Origin: a virus
IMG/VR virus record: IMGVR_UViG_3300005882_000548
Span: 1-20,316 of that record
Strand: one strand, 5' to 3'
DNA: 20,316 nt
The notes beneath the pieces are model-generated. The model searched no databases and was not told the origin of the DNA. It saw nothing but the letters and a program-made list of their open reading frames with translations. Position 1 is the first letter of the stretch. Each line of letters begins with the position of its first letter. The position numbers and the translations under genes were made by a program. Below, piece after piece: positions 7,372 through 16,382 of the stretch.

Positions 7372-9347
7372 CAGACAGCCGACTTGAAATTGTTTTAGCT
7401 GCGAAAGACATCACGGGTAAGGCCTTTGATAACGTCCAGGCCAGCATAGCCGGTTTGGGTAAAAGCCTTTTTTCTGTTAACGGCATGATTGCCGGTTTTA
7501 CTGGAGCTGCCGGGCTTGGCCTGGTTGCTAAACAGTCCATGGATGCCGTTGCAGAGATTGACCGGCTGTCCACTATGGCTGGGGTTGGCTCAGAATCTTT
7601 TCAGGAGCTATCATATGCTGCTGGGCAGTATCAGATTACTCAGGATGCCTTGACCGACGGGTTAAAAGAATTGTCTCTGCGGGGGGATGAGTTCGCTGTT
7701 ACAGGCAAGGGGCCAGCAGAAGAATCGTTTAAACGACTTGGGTACTCTGCCGAAGAGCTTAACGGAATGCTTGATGACACCCCGGGGTTGTTACGGGACA
7801 TTATATCCCGCATGGAAGGACTCGACAAAGCGTCCCAGATCCGCATTGCAGATGAGCTATTCGGCGGTACCGGGGGTGAGCAGTTTGTTTCCATGATCCA
7901 GGGCGGGGCCAAGGCACTGGACGACATGCGGCAGTCTGCCCATGATCTGGGCGTAGTCATTGACGACGATATGGTTAAGCAGAGCGTTGAGGCTAAAAAG
8001 CAAGTTGAAAATCTTACGACCGTTTTGTCATCAAATTTCAACGGCGTGGTGGCTGAACTTTCTCCGCATATAATTAATGTGTCAACCGGAACACTTGATT
8101 GGGTAAAGGCAAATAAAGACCTGATAGGTCAGGGCGTTGATGTATTTGTCCATGAAGTAGGAGATGCTTTTGACTTTGTATCAAATGCCGTAACACGCAC
8201 CACCGAGGCCGTTGACAAACTCGTTTCTACTTACAATAAATTCCCGGATTCTCTGCTTACTCGGTTTTTAAAATCCCAGCTCGCAGAAGGTCAGAGTTAT
8301 GTAGATTTTTTAAATAGTGATCAAGGGCTTGGTTATGTGGATAGCTGGCTTAAGAAGGCGCAAGGTCAGCCGAAGCATTCCAAATCTCTACAATCTTCAT
8401 CTCGCGCAAACGTGGCCATTAGTACCGCATCAGAAACCACAAAAGCCATGCAAAAAGAGGTTAACGACCTCGTTGATGCAAAGTTGGCAGGTTGGTTCAA
8501 CGAGGTAGATATTGCCGCCGAAAAATACATTGATATGTTTAAAGAAGGTGCACAAGTAACGCTTGACATGCGCACCCCCACAGAACAGCTCGCAGACGAA
8601 ACAGATCGCCTGAATGAATTGTTAAGCGCAGGGGCGATAAATGCAGAGACGTTTGGCAGGGCCATGGTTAATGCTCAGGAAGATATAAAAGGCAGCGCTG
8701 TGGATGCTGACCTTGAGGCGTTTTTCAGCGAAATTGATAGAAAGTCAGATGAATTGGCAAAGAAAACGACCACGGATTGGGATAACGCCTTCGCAGGCTG
8801 GGCCAACTCTTATTCATCAACACTAAACGATATGCTCTGGGGGTCAGAGACAACATTCGAAGGTATAGCCACATCTTTTGGCAAAATGATCACGGAAATG
8901 ATTATTCAGCAGGAGTTGATAAAGCCGTTTGTGAGTGGTGCGACTGGTGATGATGGATGGATTAGCCAAGGGTTCGGCGCAATAACTAACTGGATTGCAT
9001 CTGAGCACGGCAATGTTTTTGCGTCAAACCAATGTGGAATATCCGCATACTCAAATCAGATTGTATCATCTCCAACTGTTTTCCCGTTTGCCTCCGGTAT
9101 CGGGCTCATGGGTGAGGCAGGTGCAGAGGCAATATTCCCATTAACCAGGATGCCAACCGGAAACCTTGGAGTAGAGGCAAAATTAAACGGTGGATCGTCT
9201 ATAAACGTTGTCAATAACATAACGGTCGAATCATCCGGAAACGCAGACGATGACCAGGAGCTGGCCAGAAACATTGCAACCCAAATAGATGTGGCCGTGC
9301 GCCGGATCATTGCCGATGAAAAACGGCATGGGGGATTGATCGCGTAA
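7368..9347 (+). CDS. Tail tape measure protein
   Basis: A 659-residue protein that sets tail length and is ejected ahead of the DNA. The start (MTDSRLEIVLAAKDITGKAF) and the following hydrophobic stretch (residues about 33-53, with GMIAGFTGAAGLGLVAKQ) are typical. The region about 60-230 holds the usual LSTMAGVGSESFQELSYAAG and LADELFGGTGG-like segments. The central part is helical. The C-terminus (SGIGLMGEAGAEAIFPLTRM, then SSINVVNNITVESSG) matches the conserved lambda H-like end. At roughly 1.5 angstrom per residue this length would give a tail near 100 nm. It overlaps both neighbours by a few bases. It is short compared with lambda H (853 residues). Confidence 0.93.
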   Translation: MTDSRLEIVLAAKDITGKAFDNVQASIAGLGKSLFSVNGMIAGFTGAAGLGLVAKQSMDAVAEIDRLSTMAGVGSESFQELSYAAGQYQITQDALTDGLKELSLRGDEFAVTGKGPAEESFKRLGYSAEELNGMLDDTPGLLRDIISRMEGLDKASQIRIADELFGGTGGEQFVSMIQGGAKALDDMRQSAHDLGVVIDDDMVKQSVEAKKQVENLTTVLSSNFNGVVAELSPHIINVSTGTLDWVKANKDLIGQGVDVFVHEVGDAFDFVSNAVTRTTEAVDKLVSTYNKFPDSLLTRFLKSQLAEGQSYVDFLNSDQGLGYVDSWLKKAQGQPKHSKSLQSSSRANVAISTASETTKAMQKEVNDLVDAKLAGWFNEVDIAAEKYIDMFKEGAQVTLDMRTPTEQLADETDRLNELLSAGAINAETFGRAMVNAQEDIKGSAVDADLEAFFSEIDRKSDELAKKTTTDWDNAFAGWANSYSSTLNDMLWGSETTFEGIATSFGKMITEMIIQQELIKPFVSGATGDDGWISQGFGAITNWIASEHGNVFASNQCGISAYSNQIVSSPTVFPFASGIGLMGEAGAEAIFPLTRMPTGNLGVEAKLNGGSSINVVNNITVESSGNADDDQELARNIATQIDVAVRRIIADEKRHGGLIA

Positions 9348-9712
9348 TGGCCGTAACGCTGGACACAGACTCAACATATAAGCTTGTAAAAGATAATTGC
9401 TCTTTTAATCCATCGTTGAGAGTTAACGAACTTCCGTTCGGAGACGGATATGATCAAGTTTCGCAGGATGGCTTAAATACAGAAATAGACGAATGGGATT
9501 TGTCTTTTAGACTCCTGCCTTTAGAAAACGCCACAACTCTATATGAAATATTACGGGCCAGCAAAGCATCAACAGCAAGTGTTTTGGCTTGGACTATGCC
9601 CGGAAGGTCTGTTGAGCAATACTGGAGGGCCAAAACAATTAAAATGGCCCCATCAACAGGAGTAAATTGGAAAGTCACCTGCACACTAAAACGGGTGAAT
9701 ATTTTAGGATAA
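9347..9712 (+). CDS. Minor tail protein M (lambda gpM family)
   Basis: A 121-residue tail-tip protein. The motif LPFGDGYDQVSQDGLNTEID followed by EWDLSFRLL is the hallmark of the lambda gpM family (Phage_min_tail), and the ending (WKVTCTLKRVNIL) also fits. In lambda, gpM joins the tip complex with gpL, gpI, gpK and gpJ, and gpH binds to it. The start codon overlaps the tape measure stop (TAATGG), and the next gene begins one base after its stop. Confidence 0.88.
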   Translation: MAVTLDTDSTYKLVKDNCSFNPSLRVNELPFGDGYDQVSQDGLNTEIDEWDLSFRLLPLENATTLYEILRASKASTASVLAWTMPGRSVEQYWRAKTIKMAPSTGVNWKVTCTLKRVNILG

Positions 9713-9713
9713 C

Positions 9714-10451
9714 ATGGACGGTCAAATAAAAGAAGACATCCAGTCGCCTGACGCTGGGGCATCACCGGAAGTGAGTCTTTACACTCTGGACCTTACCGGG
9801 TTTGGTGGGGCTGTGCATTACCTTACGCCTGCGCCTAATGGTGACAGCCTGGTTGTTTTTAACGGCATCACGTATGAAGCCCTTCCCATTGAAGTAAAAG
9901 GTATGAAATGGACCGGAGACGGCAAATTCCCCAGACCCACGGTGTCAATATCAAATATCTCTTTGGCGCTTCATGCGCAGGTTGTTTCAATGGGGGACAT
10001 GGTGGCCGGGCTTTTTACCAGAAACCGCACTTTTAAGAAATACCTGGATGGAGAACCAGAGGCAAATTCAACGGCATTGTTCCCGCCTGACATCTACGAA
10101 ATCAACCGGAAACTAAAACACAACAAGCAGTTTTTGCAGTTTGAATTAAAATCCCCTTTGGATATGGAGGGCCAGTATCTGCCACGTCGGCAGATACTCC
10201 CATTTTGTCAGCACACTTATCGGTCTTGGGATGGATCTTCATTCGATTATACGGGCGTGACATGCCCGTACACCGACATAGATTGTTATGACGATACCGG
10301 CGCAGTGGTAACGGCAGCGTCTGATAAGTGCGGGAAAACAAGATACGATTGCAGCCTTCGGTTTCCGTCAACGAATAATTCTGACAATCAACTGCCAATG
10401 AAGGATGCCGTGCCAGGCGTAGGCAGGTTTGGGAGGTCTTACAGAAAATGA
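9714..10451 (+). CDS. Minor tail protein L (lambda gpL family), probable Fe-S tail-tip protein
   Basis: A 245-residue tail-tip protein. The N-terminal half is the gpL domain (ALPIEVKGMKWTGDGKFPRP, then TVSISNIS). The C-terminal half has five cysteines: Cys165 (PFCQHTYRSW), Cys184 and Cys191 (VTCPYTDIDC), Cys206 and Cys213 (KCGKTRYDC). Lambda gpL and relatives bind a 4Fe-4S cluster through four C-terminal cysteines; the spacing here allows the same, with Cys191 as the likely extra one. The protein would link the distal tube to the central fibre protein J. It overlaps the next gene by four bases (ATGA). Confidence 0.9.
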   Translation: MDGQIKEDIQSPDAGASPEVSLYTLDLTGFGGAVHYLTPAPNGDSLVVFNGITYEALPIEVKGMKWTGDGKFPRPTVSISNISLALHAQVVSMGDMVAGLFTRNRTFKKYLDGEPEANSTALFPPDIYEINRKLKHNKQFLQFELKSPLDMEGQYLPRRQILPFCQHTYRSWDGSSFDYTGVTCPYTDIDCYDDTGAVVTAASDKCGKTRYDCSLRFPSTNNSDNQLPMKDAVPGVGRFGRSYRK

Positions 10452-11194
10452 TTTTGAATACACACGAAATATTTCCGGCAGCCATTATAAACGCCTCAAT
10501 TGCACACGCCCGGGAAACTTACCCGCTGGAGTGTTGCGGGGCGGTGATCAGCTGTGAGTATGTCAGGTTTGAGAATACATCGAACGATCCGGCAAACGAA
10601 TTTGTCATTGATGATCCGGCATTTGATGCTGCATACGCAGCCGGGAACGTCGAGGCGGTTATCCATAGCCACGATGATTGCGGATATGCCTCGTATGCAG
10701 ATATGGCGCAGCAGCAAGCCGTTGATGTGCCTTATGGCATAATAAATATGCGCGGTGGTGCTCCTTTCCAGATCGTGTTTTTTGGCGATTGCCTGCAAGC
10801 TGAATCGCTTTTAGGGCGCCCTTGGTTTTTCGGCGTGTGGGACTGCTGGACACTTGTTCGCGATTACTTCACAAAAGAGTTTGGCCGGACCGGTCCCAAC
10901 CCTCCTAAAGAATACGGATTTTGGGAGCGGGGAGAATCCGTTTTTGAGGAATACATTGAGTCTGCCCCGATAAGAAAAATAAGAGTTTCAGACGCCATGT
11001 CCGGGGATCTACTATTTTACAGGCTGTCAAGTACGACAAAATACTTCGACCATTGCGGCATCATGCAGGACAAAAGCCTTGTCTTACACCATTTTTTAGG
11101 CCGGCAATCTGCCAGATATCCTGTATCGTTTCAGCGTCAGGCGCTCAGGGCCGCATACCGGTTTGATCCTGGGAAGGAGGGATGGAATGATTAG
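10448..11194 (+). CDS. Tail tip assembly protein K: JAB/MPN peptidase plus NlpC/P60 domain
   Basis: A 248-residue lambda gpK-like protein with two domains. Residues 1-115 are a JAB/MPN-type metallopeptidase: Glu28 (PLECCG), His73 and His75 (IHSHDD), Ser82 and Asp85 (ASYAD). Residues about 125-240 are an NlpC/P60 cysteine peptidase: Cys133 (WDCWTLVRDYF), GDLLFYRL, His202 (FDHCGIM) and His214 (LVLHHFLG). Such tail-tip enzymes are thought to trim tail proteins and to open peptidoglycan during DNA injection. One oddity is that only six residues separate the second metal histidine from the Ser of the SxxD motif, against seven in classical JAMM proteins. GGGAGG lies 11 bases before the ATG. Confidence 0.9.
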   Translation: MILNTHEIFPAAIINASIAHARETYPLECCGAVISCEYVRFENTSNDPANEFVIDDPAFDAAYAAGNVEAVIHSHDDCGYASYADMAQQQAVDVPYGIINMRGGAPFQIVFFGDCLQAESLLGRPWFFGVWDCWTLVRDYFTKEFGRTGPNPPKEYGFWERGESVFEEYIESAPIRKIRVSDAMSGDLLFYRLSSTTKYFDHCGIMQDKSLVLHHFLGRQSARYPVSFQRQALRAAYRFDPGKEGWND

Positions 11195-11789
11195 TCTTTA
11201 TGGATCTCTGGCCAGGGCATTCCGGAAAAAATATAAAACAGACCCCAAAAATATCCCCATTTGCGCCCAGTCTGGCCGGGATGTGGTCCAGGCGTTGGAT
11301 GCAAATTTCCGTGGCTTCCGGGCTATGATCAAAAGGGGCGGTCAATATAAATTCACGCGCGGTGCGGCCTTGTTAGGCGGCAAGGATGTATCTGAGCGCG
11401 AACTCGAAATTGGATTCGGAGGAGAGGATTGGCACCTGATGCCTGTTGCCGCAGGGTGCAAAAATGGTGTTTTGCAAACAATAGCAGGTGTCGTCCTTAT
11501 CGTTGTTGGGGCTGTGGTCTCATATGCATCATCAGGCACATTAGCATCTATTGGCGGCGGAATGATGAATGTAGGCGCGGCAATGGCTATTGGCGGCGTA
11601 GCTCAAATGCTCTTTCAATCGCCTACGTCTGACTACTCATCCAGGGAGTCTGCGGACGAAAGGCCGTCATACTTGTTCGATGGGCCTGTTAACACATCTG
11701 GCCCGGGGGCAACTCTCCCATTGGCTTTTGGTAAAACTTGGATCGGGACCCATACGGTTTCCGCAGGGATGACGGTTGAAGATGTTTAA
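11187..11789 (+). CDS. Tail assembly protein I (lambda gpI family)
   Basis: A 200-residue protein. Residues 1-90 form the N-terminal domain (LYGSLARAFRKKY, ALDANFRGFRAMI, ELEIGFGG). Residues about 94-143 form a long hydrophobic Gly/Ala-rich region (QTIAGVVLIVVGAVVSYASS, MMNVGAAMAIGGVAQMLF) typical of gpI. The end (GATLPLAFGKTWIGTHTVSAG) is also characteristic, since gpI proteins end with a segment resembling a virion surface or fibre link. The ATG at 11187 is chosen because AAGGAGGG lies six bases upstream; the frame stays open to 11163. It overlaps the K gene by 8 bases and the J gene by 8. Confidence 0.85.
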   Translation: MISLYGSLARAFRKKYKTDPKNIPICAQSGRDVVQALDANFRGFRAMIKRGGQYKFTRGAALLGGKDVSERELEIGFGGEDWHLMPVAAGCKNGVLQTIAGVVLIVVGAVVSYASSGTLASIGGGMMNVGAAMAIGGVAQMLFQSPTSDYSSRESADERPSYLFDGPVNTSGPGATLPLAFGKTWIGTHTVSAGMTVEDV

Positions 11790-14700
11790 AGTAAGTGGCC
11801 GGGGCGGGTCGTCATCATCGTCATCAAAAACATATGTGCCCTATGAAGCAGAAAATAGCTTGCAATCAAACACGCAGGCCCGGTTGCTTGAATTTATTTG
11901 CTCCGGAAGAATCAAGGGTCCTGCCATCGGTGATTCGTGGGCAAAGTCCCTATTTTTGAACGAAACACCTGTGGTTTCAGAAGATGGCACTGAAAATTTT
12001 CAGGGTGTCACCGTTGCGGGGCGGCTTGGGACATCAGATCAAAACTATATCACTGGGCACGGTGCGATAGAAATTGAAACGGACATGCTGTCCGTGGACG
12101 TTACTCAATCAGGCGGACCCATTGCCCATTCCATCGTGAACGGTGATATTGATGATTTGCGCATTACTCTGCAATGGCCGTATATGGTTACCCAAACCGA
12201 CAAAGGAGATCTTGAAACAACGTCAGTGGCTTATCGGATAACGGTAACACCTGACGGCGGGTCAGGTGCAGAGCAGACCGCTATAGAAAAAACGTTATCT
12301 GGGAAATGTGTATCGACATACCGAAATCAGCATACCATAAAAAATATCGCACAATATGGTGTATCACCATGGGTAGTAAGGGTTTACCGCATCACTGCAG
12401 ATGCGGCAGACTCAAAGACAAAAAATACAATGCAGTGGTACTCTTATACTGAGATCACAAATGCAAAAATGCGTCATCCGAACACAGCATTCTTCGGGCT
12501 TATTTTCGATTCTAAATTGTTTGGTGACACCCTGCCGTCAAGGGCGCTCTACATTTACGGTTGTGACGAAATTGAGTATCCGGCTAATTTTAACCCTGAG
12601 ACCGGTGAGTATACCGGAATATGGGACGGTGAAACATGGGAAACCGGATGGACTGACAGCGCGCCATGGATATTGCGGTATCTCATCACAAACGAAACCA
12701 ATGGCCTCGGCCTGCCAGAATCATACGTAAACAAGTGGTTTCTTTATACAGTCGGACAATTTTCCGATGAACATATTGAGCACACAAGGAGATACCGGCA
12801 GCCTAACGGGACATATGCCACTGAGACAATCACAAGGCCAAGGTTCTCATTCAACGGCGTAATCCAGGATCGGGGCCAGGCACTAAAAGTAATCAGCAAT
12901 CTTGCATCTGTTTTTATGGGATTCCCTGTGTGGTCATCTGGCGAAGTCTCTTTTGTCAATGATATGCCAAAGGACGTTACCCGTATTGCGTGCCCTGCGA
13001 ACGTAAAAGACGGTTTTTTTGAATATGGACCTGGTGCTGAAAAATCAGCACGAACTACGGTTGTCAACGTGTCTTATAATGACCCTGATAACTTTGGGAG
13101 ATTGACGACATATCCGGTCCAGGACGATGATGAAATCAAACGGTATGGATATAATACATCTGATATCACAGCCATCGGCTGCAACAATGCGGCTGAGGCA
13201 ATATACCGGGCGCGGCACCACCTCAGAACGAACAATATACAAACTGACCCGATTTCGTTCATAGGTGGAAAAGAATGGGCCGACTTGGAGCCAGGTGAAA
13301 TTATCGGCGTGCAAGATCCTAATTATGCCGATGTCAACTTGTCCGGCAGGATCGCTGGATCAACCACAACATCCATAACGGTTGATCGGGATGTCGAAAT
13401 TGAATCAGGTGTAACATATACGCTGATTGTCCCGTTGTCAGATATAGAGGGATCGGTTGAAAGGACCCTGACAAATACCCCTGGCACAACCAGGGAGCTG
13501 ACATGGGAAACGGCTATGGACTATGCACCTAATGTGGCATTGCCATGGGTGCTGTCCAGTTCGTCTGTTGCTATCCGAAAGTTTATGGCCCTTGGCGCAG
13601 AAGAAAAAGACGATGGTAGTTACGAGGTTTCCGGGTGGGAATACGACGAAAATAAGTGGGATATCATAGAGAATGGTATTATCGTTGATGATCCACCCGA
13701 TACAACCATATCCAGCGGTGCGATGTCCCCGCCATCCGGAATAAACATCCAGACATACACCTACACCGAGGGTGATCACAATATCCGCAAATACGGCATG
13801 TTGATATCCTGGGAAAAAAGCACCGATACCCGTTTATCTCATTATAGAATAATCGCATCAAAGGACGGTGGCGGATGGTATTCTCTCGATGGCGGTGACA
13901 CGGCCAAGACATCATATGATTATAAAAGCGTAACGTCAGGCGATTATAGTTTTGCTGTCCAGGCCATCGGCGTTGCCTCTCAATCTACATGGGTTTATTA
14001 CAACGATTTTACGTTAAATGTCGGCCTGAATGCGCCAGAACCGCCAACAAACTTAAGGTGTGTTGATAACCCAACGCAGAGTTATTTTACTGGGAAAGAC
14101 TGCGAAATTGCTTGGGATGCGTCAATCGGCGCAGAATACACCCCTGACGGCAGTGATGACGCTCCATTCACCACGGCGGATGCCGCCGGAGACGCCAATG
14201 TAGCCGGTTATAAAATTGAGGTTTACGACGGCTTAACGCTTGTCCGTACCGCATACACAGAAGGGAAAACCGTCCTTTCATGGTCTTATACTTTTCAGAT
14301 GAATGGGGATGATAATGGTGAACCGATACGGAATATAAATTTCCGCGTCTACACCCTGGACGTTTCGGGCGTTGAGTCTGAAACTTATGAGTCCTTGTCC
14401 GCATCGAATCCGTTGCCATCACTTGCAACATCAACCCCCACTATTGTTGAGTATGGCGGCGGAATATCGGTCTCATGGCCGCTTGTTGATGACAATGACA
14501 TGCTTGGATATTCAATTGAGGTAGACGGTTCGGCAGTTGCTTTTATAAATCACCCTGGCAACACACATCAATATACCAACGTTGAATTTGGCACAGACTA
14601 CGATTTTGAGATTATCCCATATGACGAATTCGGGGCCGGGACGGGCAGCCTTTCCGCAACCGGGTCACCGGTCAAAATACCTGGTGTAAATGTTGACGTC

Positions 14701-15795
14701 GAAGTGTCTGGATCTATCACTATGTCAGATTCTGACGGCAACACAGCAGAGACGATGGCCGCGCTGTATGACGGGCTTATAAGCGCAGGAGGCGTGAGTT
14801 ATACCGTTGCCGGTACTGACAAATACATTGAGTACTCATACAGCCTTACAAACTACTTTGACCGGGTGTCTGTCTGCACATCAGATGCAAACGGCCAGGT
14901 TTATTTTGCTTTCTCAGATGATGGAACGACATGGACATGGTTAAAAGCCCAAACCGATCATAGCCTTGACTCCGAAGGTAAGCTTGTTTCGGCCACAGAC
15001 CAGGCCGACGCAGCGACGAACTATTGGCAGCTTGATGCCGGCCAAAATATTGCATTATTCCCGAATCGCCTTGTTGCAAAAAAAGTCAGGCTTTATTTCA
15101 CCGGCAGCTACTCCACTACCATTTTTGAGTTTGTGCCGGCCAGGATTTTGATATCTGAGCTTGGGGCGATAAGCGAACTTTCGGTTATTACCGAAAATTG
15201 CGGACGGCTCCGGGCAGGCCGGATAGAGAGCAACGATGGCGGCTCGTATTGGGATCTTGACAACGGAATGCTTGTTGTCGGGTCTGGGCAAGGCAGTATC
15301 CATGGCAACTCAATCACAGCAGGGACTGTTACAGCCACACAGATAGGCGCAAACGAAATCATATCATCATCTGCCAACCTTGGGAATGCCGTGGTCAACA
15401 CCCTAAAAATAAAGAATCAGGCTGTTACGATACCTGTGAGCACAAATACAAGTTCAACTAAAACATTAACATCAACGTCCTCTACTTTGCTATTGTCATT
15501 GACAATAGCATCGACTGGTTCTCCCATAACCGTAATGATTAGTTGCTATGGTTACAATACTAACGGTGATTACGCCAATGCTTTAGGTGTAATTATTAAA
15601 AGAGGGTCCACGACGTTAAGGACGGCCCAACCATTTATTTTTGGAGACCGTGCTCAACCAACAAACTTTATACTGTCAGATACACCAGGGGCCGGAAATC
15701 ATACATATTATATTTATGGGTATAATGTGATTCCATCGTTCGGGAATATTATAATTACTAATAGGTACATAGGGCTGTTGGAGACAAAAAAATGA
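11782..15795 (+). CDS. Tail tip / central fibre protein J (host specificity)
   Basis: A 1337-residue lambda gpJ-like protein that forms the tail tip and central fibre and contacts the host receptor. After a Gly/Ser run (residues about 6-15) comes the conserved core (ARLLEFICSGRIKGPAIGDS, ILRYLITNETNGLGLPE, KSARTTVVNVSYNDPDNFGR). Fibronectin III-like repeats follow near residues 647-745, 750-870 and 876-965. Residues about 985-1110 look like a jelly-roll carbohydrate-binding domain (YFDRVSVCTSDANGQVYFAF, KVRLYFTGSYSTTIF). Then come the J-type linker (SITAGTVTATQIGANEI) and a separate C-terminal beta-domain of about 120 residues. The ATG at 11782 is preferred to a TTG two codons earlier. The C-terminal domain is the likely receptor-binding part. 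Confidence 0.92.
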   Translation: MFKVSGRGGSSSSSSKTYVPYEAENSLQSNTQARLLEFICSGRIKGPAIGDSWAKSLFLNETPVVSEDGTENFQGVTVAGRLGTSDQNYITGHGAIEIETDMLSVDVTQSGGPIAHSIVNGDIDDLRITLQWPYMVTQTDKGDLETTSVAYRITVTPDGGSGAEQTAIEKTLSGKCVSTYRNQHTIKNIAQYGVSPWVVRVYRITADAADSKTKNTMQWYSYTEITNAKMRHPNTAFFGLIFDSKLFGDTLPSRALYIYGCDEIEYPANFNPETGEYTGIWDGETWETGWTDSAPWILRYLITNETNGLGLPESYVNKWFLYTVGQFSDEHIEHTRRYRQPNGTYATETITRPRFSFNGVIQDRGQALKVISNLASVFMGFPVWSSGEVSFVNDMPKDVTRIACPANVKDGFFEYGPGAEKSARTTVVNVSYNDPDNFGRLTTYPVQDDDEIKRYGYNTSDITAIGCNNAAEAIYRARHHLRTNNIQTDPISFIGGKEWADLEPGEIIGVQDPNYADVNLSGRIAGSTTTSITVDRDVEIESGVTYTLIVPLSDIEGSVERTLTNTPGTTRELTWETAMDYAPNVALPWVLSSSSVAIRKFMALGAEEKDDGSYEVSGWEYDENKWDIIENGIIVDDPPDTTISSGAMSPPSGINIQTYTYTEGDHNIRKYGMLISWEKSTDTRLSHYRIIASKDGGGWYSLDGGDTAKTSYDYKSVTSGDYSFAVQAIGVASQSTWVYYNDFTLNVGLNAPEPPTNLRCVDNPTQSYFTGKDCEIAWDASIGAEYTPDGSDDAPFTTADAAGDANVAGYKIEVYDGLTLVRTAYTEGKTVLSWSYTFQMNGDDNGEPIRNINFRVYTLDVSGVESETYESLSASNPLPSLATSTPTIVEYGGGISVSWPLVDDNDMLGYSIEVDGSAVAFINHPGNTHQYTNVEFGTDYDFEIIPYDEFGAGTGSLSATGSPVKIPGVNVDVEVSGSITMSDSDGNTAETMAALYDGLISAGGVSYTVAGTDKYIEYSYSLTNYFDRVSVCTSDANGQVYFAFSDDGTTWTWLKAQTDHSLDSEGKLVSATDQADAATNYWQLDAGQNIALFPNRLVAKKVRLYFTGSYSTTIFEFVPARILISELGAISELSVITENCGRLRAGRIESNDGGSYWDLDNGMLVVGSGQGSIHGNSITAGTVTATQIGANEIISSSANLGNAVVNTLKIKNQAVTIPVSTNTSSTKTLTSTSSTLLLSLTIASTGSPITVMISCYGYNTNGDYANALGVIIKRGSTTLRTAQPFIFGDRAQPTNFILSDTPGAGNHTYYIYGYNVIPSFGNIIITNRYIGLLETKK

Positions 15796-16301
15796 TTGTT
15801 AATTACGCTATATATGACAAGTCCACAGGTGAAATTTTATCCACAGGCATATGTCCTGAGGATCTTGTCAAATTACAAGCTACCCAAGAGCATACGGCTG
15901 TTTATATCGGTGCGGTTAGCCAAGCAGATCAAAAGATAGATTTAACCACTCAAGAGCCTACTGACAAAACGGACGACGAGGTTATTGATTACCGGTATCG
16001 ACAGGTACGGTTTCAAACGCCGGATCTTTATGACATCAATGATATCGACGATGCAGCCCTAAATGAACGGATAGAGGTTTTTTATTTTGGGCAAGTCACA
16101 GCCACAACATGGCGCACTGAGAATTATAAGGCCCTTCGAAAGGCCGCATACTCAAATATTTCAGATCGTGCAGACGCAGCAGTAAAAATCAAAAGAGGTA
16201 CAAAAACCGGAAACGCGGACCTGGTCGCCGAGGGTGAGGCACAATTGGATGCCCTGGATGATCACGATTGGGCCGTGAAAGAGCGGTTTCCGAAGGAATA
16301 A
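15792..16301 (+). CDS. Tail-fibre-assembly-like protein of unknown function
   Basis: A 169-residue protein, overlapping the J stop by four bases (ATGA) with GGAG eight bases upstream. The N-terminal half has strands (NYAIYDKSTGEILSTGIC, HTAVYIGAVSQADQKIDL) and an acidic region. The C-terminus is helical: YKALRKAAYSNISDRADAAV, then GEAQLDALDDHDWAVKERF. Small proteins encoded right after fibre genes often share this layout (a strand-rich start and a YxxIxDQxDA-type helix at the end) and help fold or attach the fibre. I see no catalytic motif. The role is inferred mainly from position. Confidence 0.5.
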   Translation: MIVNYAIYDKSTGEILSTGICPEDLVKLQATQEHTAVYIGAVSQADQKIDLTTQEPTDKTDDEVIDYRYRQVRFQTPDLYDINDIDDAALNERIEVFYFGQVTATTWRTENYKALRKAAYSNISDRADAAVKIKRGTKTGNADLVAEGEAQLDALDDHDWAVKERFPKE

Positions 16302-16313
16302 GGAAATAAAAGG

Positions 16314-16370
16314 ATGGATACACTTATCAACGCCGCCACTGCGGCTGTAACAACAAACAGAACAGCTTAA
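16314..16370 (+). CDS. Very small ORF (18 residues), doubtful
   Basis: ATG followed by 17 codons and TAA, encoding MDTLINAATAAVTTNRTA. AAGGA lies about ten bases upstream, overlapping the end of the previous gene, and another AAGGA/TAAGGA just after its stop serves the next gene. The peptide has one mildly hydrophobic stretch. Translation is plausible from position between two coupled genes, but nothing else supports it. Confidence 0.25.
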   Translation: MDTLINAATAAVTTNRTA

Positions 16371-16382
16371 GGATTTAACGAA

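Noticed and set aside
11163-11186. Earlier TTG-type start for the gpI-like gene.
   Set aside because: AAGGAGGG is placed correctly for ATG 11187, which also gives the expected gpI N-terminus.
11806-11828. TCA/TCG-rich triplet run near the J start as a phase-variable repeat.
   Set aside because: It encodes a short Ser linker in frame; triplet gain or loss would not switch the frame, and the run is short and imperfect.
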